The translations under genes and the position numbers were made by a program. 10,045 bases of DNA from an uncultured Coriobacteriaceae bacterium (GTDB lineage: Bacteria > Actinomycetota > Coriobacteriia > Coriobacteriales > QAMH01), in NCBI GenBank assembly GCA_902783925.1, contig CACZSV010000048.1, forward strand, positions 1 through 10,045, read 5' to 3'. The stretch's first letter is position 1. The number at the start of each line of letters is the position of its first letter. This document shows positions 6,857-10,045 of the stretch, piece by piece. A model generated the notes under the pieces. The model worked only from the letters and a program-made list of their open reading frames with translations. It searched no databases and had not been told where the DNA came from.

Positions 6857-7816
6857 ATGGATGGGCGCCAGAGCAAGACGAAGTCACACGTCGATATTGG
6901 CCCATTCGAAGATGACCTCGAGGAATATCTGACGTTTCTCACCGTCGAGCGCGGTCTTTCGAACGCGAGCGTAGAAGCATATGGCCATGACCTGTGTGAT
7001 TATCTCGGCTTCTTGAACAAGGCGGGCGTGGATTCTGTTGACGATATCGAGCGCGAGGATATCGTCGGGTATATGGAGGACCTTCGCATTCGCGCGTTTG
7101 CTTCGAGTAGCATCGAGCGCCATGTTGCCGCCATCAAGGGATTTCATCGCTTCTGCGTGCGTGAGGGACTGTCAAAGGCCGATCCGGCGGCGTCGATTCC
7201 GCTTCCCAAGAAGCCCGAGCGTCTGCCAGAATCAATAAGCATCGAACAGATTGCCTCGCTGCTAGACCAGCCGTTTGGGGATGATGCTTCCGGGCTCAGG
7301 GATCGTGCGATTCTCGAGATACTTTATGGCTGCGGCCTGCGTGTGAGCGAGCTTTGCAGCCTGGATTTTGCCAACCTGCTCTTTGATGACGAGCTCATTC
7401 GCGTGCGAGGAAAGGGCGGCAAGGAACGGCTCGTGCCGTTTTTGGGCTCGGCACGACGCGTGCTCGAGAAATACTTGCAGCAGGGAAGGCCCGACCTGCA
7501 CCCAAAGGGCAAGGCGGCGGCACAGGATCCGGACGCGATTTTCCTCAATACGCGCGGTGGCAGGCTCACGCGCAGGAGCGTATGCAAAATCGTCGAGCGC
7601 TACGGACGCAACGTTGGTCTTGAGGGCCTGCATCCACATACCTTGCGCCACAGTTTTGCCACACATTTGCTCGAAGGCGGTGCCGACCTGCGCATTCTAC
7701 AGGAGATGCTAGGTCACAGCGACATATCGACGACGCAAATCTACACGCACGTCGACCGCAGCCATATTCGCGAGGAATATCTCTCAACGCATCCCCGTGC
7801 CAAGCTACGCAGCTGA
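6857..7816 (+). CDS. xerD: Tyrosine recombinase XerD
   Basis: A 319-residue site-specific recombinase that resolves chromosome dimers at dif, normally with partner XerC and FtsK. An N-terminal SAM-like core-binding domain (about 18-105, with YLTFLTVERGLSNASVEAYGHDL) precedes the catalytic domain. All catalytic residues are present: R162 (GCGLRVSEL), K186 (RGKGGKER), H261 and R264 (HPHTLRHSFATH), H287 (LGHSDISTTQ) and nucleophile Y296 (IYTHV). The IYTHV form and the HPRA C-terminus favour XerD over XerC. At 319 residues it is slightly longer than the usual 295-305, with about 15 extra polar residues at the N-terminus. It starts 3 bp after the peptidase stop with no good ribosome binding site, which suggests coupled translation. 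Its place in a housekeeping operon and the absence of phage genes argue against a mobile-element integrase. Confidence 0.92.
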   Translation: MDGRQSKTKSHVDIGPFEDDLEEYLTFLTVERGLSNASVEAYGHDLCDYLGFLNKAGVDSVDDIEREDIVGYMEDLRIRAFASSSIERHVAAIKGFHRFCVREGLSKADPAASIPLPKKPERLPESISIEQIASLLDQPFGDDASGLRDRAILEILYGCGLRVSELCSLDFANLLFDDELIRVRGKGGKERLVPFLGSARRVLEKYLQQGRPDLHPKGKAAAQDPDAIFLNTRGGRLTRRSVCKIVERYGRNVGLEGLHPHTLRHSFATHLLEGGADLRILQEMLGHSDISTTQIYTHVDRSHIREEYLSTHPRAKLRS

Positions 7817-7853
7817 GGGTTCCCGTATTGAGATACGCTGCGCCAGTCACCCT

Positions 7854-7899
7854 TGTCATCCCGAGCGCTGCAGTCGTAGGGGCGCGCTTCAGCGCGCCC
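7854..7899. repeat. GC-rich palindromic element, copy 2
   Basis: TGTCATCCCG (7854-7863) leads into GGGCGCGCT (7880-7888) and its perfect complement AGCGCGCCC (7891-7899). The lead differs by one base from TGTCATTCCG at 379-388. The core, GTAG followed by a G/C palindrome split by a TTTA- or TTCA-type loop, has the same plan as copy 1, but its bases differ and it carries an extra insert of about 15 bases between lead and core. It lies 37 bp after xerD and might also weaken read-through, but no T tract follows. Confidence 0.55.
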
Positions 7900-7942
7900 G
7901 GGCTTGCGTCGTTCAGAACATCACAGCGTGCGTGAGTTGCGG

Positions 7943-7948
7943 TATCAT
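7943..7948 (+). promoter_or_regulatory. Possible -10 box (TATCAT) for sstT
   Basis: TATCAT lies 36 bp before the sstT ATG, giving a leader of roughly 29 bases that contains the ribosome binding site. No good -35 box is visible at normal spacing, so this is tentative. It is the best -10 candidate in the 167 bp between xerD and sstT. Confidence 0.35.
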
Positions 7949-7983
7949 TCGCTTGTGTTTGCAATATGAGTGAGGGGAATCAC

Positions 7984-9396
7984 ATGGAAATCGTCAGGAA
8001 GTGGAATTCGCTGGGCCTGATCTGGCGCATTCTTATCGGCATGATTATCGGCGCTGTTCTCGGCGTTCTGTCTCAGCAGTTTGGCTGGAATGACATCATG
8101 GTCATCGACTTGCTCGGCACGCTCTTTGTCGCCGCGCTGAAGGCCGTCGCACCCATACTCGTCTTTTTCCTCGTGACAAGCGCGTTGGCCAATGCCAAGA
8201 CGGCCGGTTCCATGAAGACGGTTGTCATTCTCTACGTCGTGTCGACCTTCCTTGCGGCATTCGTTGCCGTGCTCGCAAGTTTCATCTTTCCGCTTGACAT
8301 TAAGCTCGCTAGCCCGCCAAAAGATGTCGCGTCTTCCCCCGAAGGTATCGATGCTGTGCTGGTTGCCCTCGTCACAAACATTTTCTCGAATCCGATCGAC
8401 GCGCTCATGAATGCTAACTACATCGGCATTCTGGCATGGGCTATCGTTTTGGGCATCGCGCTTCGTGCTGCAAAGCAGACCACTAAGACCGTTTTCGAGA
8501 ACGTTGCCCAGGCAATTACCAAGATCGTGCGTTGGATTATCAATCTTGCCCCGTTCGGCATTCTCGGCCTCGTCTATACGGCGGTTTCCACGAGCGGTAT
8601 CGAGATTTTCACGACGTACGGATCGATTATCCTTTTGCTCGTCGGGTGCATGCTCTTCATTGCGCTCGTCGTCAATCCGATTATCGTTTTCATCTGCATC
8701 CGCAAGAATCCGTACCCGCTCGTGCTGCGCTGTCTCAAAGACTCTGGCATCACGGCGTTTTTCACCCGCAGCTCCGCAGCGAATATCCCCGTGAACATGA
8801 AGCTCTGCCAGGATCTTGGGCTTAACAAGGATAATTATTCTGTTTCGATTCCGCTGGGTGCAACTATCAACATGGCTGGTGCTGCCGTCACGATTTCGGT
8901 TATGACCATGGCCACCGTCCATTTGCTGAACATCCAGGTGGATTTCCCGACTGCGCTTATCCTGAGCGTGCTTGCCGCTGTAGGAGCGTGCGGTGCATCC
9001 GGCGTGGCAGGCGGCTCGCTTCTGCTCATTCCGCTTGCATGCTCGCTGTTCGGCATCGGGCAGGATATTGCGATGCAGGTTGTCGCTGTCGGTCTCATCA
9101 TTGGCGTCATTCAGGATTCCTGCGAAACCGCGCTCAATTCGTCTTCTGACGCGATTTTCACGGCGACTGCCGAATACATGTCCAGGCGCAAGCGTGGTAT
9201 CGAGTTCTACCCTGGCAAGAATGCACCGCTCCCTGTTGAAGATATTGAGGCTGACTTGCTGAGCTCCCAGGACACCAAGGCCGAGCATACGTGGATTGAA
9301 AAGGGTAAACGCGTCGAAGACGAGGATGCTCCTCAGATGAAGCCCGAGCAAGTAGCAGAAGAGCAGGAAAAGGAAGAGCAGCCAAAAGAGCAATAG
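7984..9396 (+). CDS. sstT: Serine/threonine:Na+ symporter SstT with C-terminal charged extension
   Basis: A 470-residue inner-membrane transporter of the dicarboxylate/amino acid:cation symporter (DAACS/GltP) family that imports serine and threonine with Na+. Long blocks match E. coli SstT as I recall it: LLGTLFVALKAVAPILV near residue 43, SNPIDAL, ANYIGILAWAI, TRSSAANIPVNM (261-272), SIPLGATINMAGAA (288-301), CGASGVAGGSLLLIPLAC (336-353) and QDSCETALNSSSD (377-389). NMAG replaces the NMDG of glutamate carriers, as in SstT. The ATG at 7984 is chosen because GAGGGG (7972-7977) lies six bases upstream; the earlier in-frame ATG at 7966 would put this Shine-Dalgarno inside the gene. E. coli SstT has 414 residues; the excess here is a C-terminal tail (about 400-470) rich in Glu, Lys and Gln and ending EEQEKEEQPKEQ, probably a disordered cytoplasmic segment. 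The glutaredoxin gene follows after 21 bp without a terminator. Confidence 0.95.
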   Translation: MEIVRKWNSLGLIWRILIGMIIGAVLGVLSQQFGWNDIMVIDLLGTLFVAALKAVAPILVFFLVTSALANAKTAGSMKTVVILYVVSTFLAAFVAVLASFIFPLDIKLASPPKDVASSPEGIDAVLVALVTNIFSNPIDALMNANYIGILAWAIVLGIALRAAKQTTKTVFENVAQAITKIVRWIINLAPFGILGLVYTAVSTSGIEIFTTYGSIILLLVGCMLFIALVVNPIIVFICIRKNPYPLVLRCLKDSGITAFFTRSSAANIPVNMKLCQDLGLNKDNYSVSIPLGATINMAGAAVTISVMTMATVHLLNIQVDFPTALILSVLAAVGACGASGVAGGSLLLIPLACSLFGIGQDIAMQVVAVGLIIGVIQDSCETALNSSSDAIFTATAEYMSRRKRGIEFYPGKNAPLPVEDIEADLLSSQDTKAEHTWIEKGKRVEDEDAPQMKPEQVAEEQEKEEQPKEQ

Positions 9397-9417
9397 ACTG
9401 TGCGAGGGAGTCATCCG

Positions 9418-9654
9418 ATGAAGCTCGAGCTATTCAAATACGATACGTGCCCGTATTGCCGTCGCGTCATGTCGTTTATCGAACAGCAGGGGCGCACCGA
9501 TATCGAATACTGCGATATTCACGCAAGCGAAGAGAGCCGTGCGCGTCTTGTCGAGGTTGGTGGAAAACAGCAGGTTCCATGCCTCTTCATTGATGGAAAG
9601 CCGCTCTATGAGAGCATGGATATCATCAGCTGGCTCGAGGCGCATCCGGCGTAG
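9418..9654 (+). CDS. Glutaredoxin-like dithiol oxidoreductase
   Basis: A 78-residue cytoplasmic thioredoxin-fold protein that would reduce disulfides or glutathionylated thiols. The redox motif CPYC is at residues 11-14, directly after the first strand (LELFKYDT). The cis-proline loop is QVPCLFI (V53-P54), and the C-terminal helix is YESMDIISWLEAHPA. The overall shape resembles the compact glutaredoxins and the N-terminal domain of GrxB/GST-type proteins. Two extra Cys (32 and 55) are present. GAGGGAG (9404-9410), seven bases before the ATG, fixes the start; an in-frame GTG at 9400 lies upstream of this site and is rejected. It is probably co-transcribed with sstT. Whether the host makes glutathione or uses another thiol cannot be told from the window. 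Confidence 0.9.
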   Translation: MKLELFKYDTCPYCRRVMSFIEQQGRTDIEYCDIHASEESRARLVEVGGKQQVPCLFIDGKPLYESMDIISWLEAHPA

Positions 9655-9670
9655 GGGAACGTCGAAACCG

Positions 9671-10045
9671 GTGCACCTTTTGGTTTTTGCCAGAAGGTGC
9701 GCAGGAACGAGTGGAAGACGAGCGCACCTTTTATCCAGATCGCAAAAGGTGCATTGGATAAGCTGAGAAACCGGTGCACCTTTTTGGTTTTTGCCAGAAG
9801 GTGCGCTGGAACGAGTGGGAGACGAGCACACCTTTTATTCAGATCGCAAAAGGTGCATTGGATAAGCTGAGAATCCGGTGCACCTTTTTGGTTTTTGCCA
9901 GAAGGTGCATTGGGCCAGCTGAGAAACCCGTGCACCTTTTTGGTTTTTGCCAGAAGGTGCATTGGGCCAGCTGAGAAACCCGTGCACCTTTTGCCTTTTT
10001 GCCAGAAGGTGCGCCGGAACGAATGTAAAACGAGCGCACCTTTTA
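9671..10045. repeat. Tandem array of 52-bp hairpin units (continues past the window)
   Basis: Seven complete palindromic units and one cut by the window edge recur every 52 bp (the first interval is 51, owing to one missing T). Type A units start GCACCTT and end AAGGTGC around a T-rich 14-15 base loop containing GCCAG: 9673-9700, 9776-9804, 9880-9908, 9932-9960 and 9984-10012 (the last has a variant loop). Type B units have a 9-bp stem GCACCTTTT/AAAAGGTGC around ATCCAGATCGC: 9724-9752, 9828-9856 (outermost pair mismatched, one loop change) and a half unit at 10036-10044. The order is A B A B A A A B. The linkers are also conserved: GGAACGAGTGG...GACGAG between A and B, ATTGGATAAGCTGAGAA between B and A, and ATTGGGCCAGCTGAGAAACC between A and A. 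No coding sense is apparent, since the 52-bp period shifts frame. The array starts 16 bp after the glutaredoxin stop. Its function is unknown. Confidence 0.9.

Noticed and set aside
6857..7816. Phage or integron integrase
   Set aside because: The protein has XerD-type motifs and length and sits in a housekeeping operon. No attachment site, tRNA or phage gene is nearby.
7966..7983. Upstream ATG start for sstT
   Set aside because: The strong GAGGGG lies after this ATG and at the correct distance from the ATG at 7984.
7945..9414. 489-codon open frame on the minus strand
   Set aside because: It lies antisense over sstT, whose translation is unmistakable. Its product is His/Arg/Asn-rich with no domain, as expected of a shadow frame in GC-rich DNA.
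9430..10039. Several overlapping open frames on both strands inside and beside the 52-bp array
   Set aside because: They arise because the repeat happens to lack stops in some frames. The 52-bp period shifts frame at each unit, so the translated repeats are unrelated between frames, and none has a ribosome binding site or recognisable domain.
9671..10045. CRISPR array
   Set aside because: Period and palindromes look CRISPR-like, but the intervening sequences are themselves repeated (three linker types) and there is no cas gene in the window.

Overview
This window looks like chromosomal DNA from a high-G+C Gram-positive bacterium, most likely an anaerobic actinobacterium of the Coriobacteriia (inference). 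The grounds are a SpaA/Cna-B-type surface protein, a MurJ whose conserved loop reads LPNMIYGLVAGG as in actinobacterial MviN proteins, a pyrG...xerD gene cluster as in actinobacteria, TACAAT-type -10 boxes without clear -35 boxes, and one gene that seems to be read from a leaderless transcript. No phage, plasmid or insertion-sequence gene is visible, and all complete genes lie on the + strand.

Layout. Positions 1-366 hold the C-terminal end of a Cna-B/SpaA-fold surface protein. A noncoding stretch of about 500 bp follows, with a strong GC-rich palindrome (388-417) and several smaller inverted repeats. Next is a monocistronic small heat-shock protein gene (hsp20, 876-1310) closed by a convincing intrinsic terminator (1345-1388). 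A GT-A-like DUF2064 glycosyltransferase gene (1421-2299) and the lipid II flippase gene murJ (2323-3966) form a pair 23 bp apart. A short promoter-like gap with a 14-bp perfect palindrome leads into a tight cluster: CTP synthase pyrG (4118-5725), an M20 (PepT-like) metallopeptidase (5729-6853) and the tyrosine recombinase xerD (6857-7816), with only 3 bp between consecutive genes. After a second GC palindrome related to the first (7854-7899) come the serine/threonine:Na+ symporter sstT (7984-9396), with an unusual charged tail, and a small glutaredoxin (9418-9654).

From about 9670 to the window edge lies the most unusual object: a tandem array of hairpin units with a 52-bp period. It is built from alternating GCACCTT / AAGGTGC half-sites, with two kinds of hairpin loop and three kinds of linker. 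It continues beyond the window. It is not CRISPR, because both the loops and the linkers are conserved, and it is not coding, because 52 is not a multiple of three and any reading frame shifts from unit to unit.

The genes are mostly housekeeping: cell-envelope building (murJ), pyrimidine nucleotide supply (pyrG), peptide turnover (M20 peptidase), chromosome dimer resolution (xerD), amino-acid uptake (sstT), thiol redox (glutaredoxin) and proteostasis (hsp20). The novelty is concentrated in the noncoding DNA.
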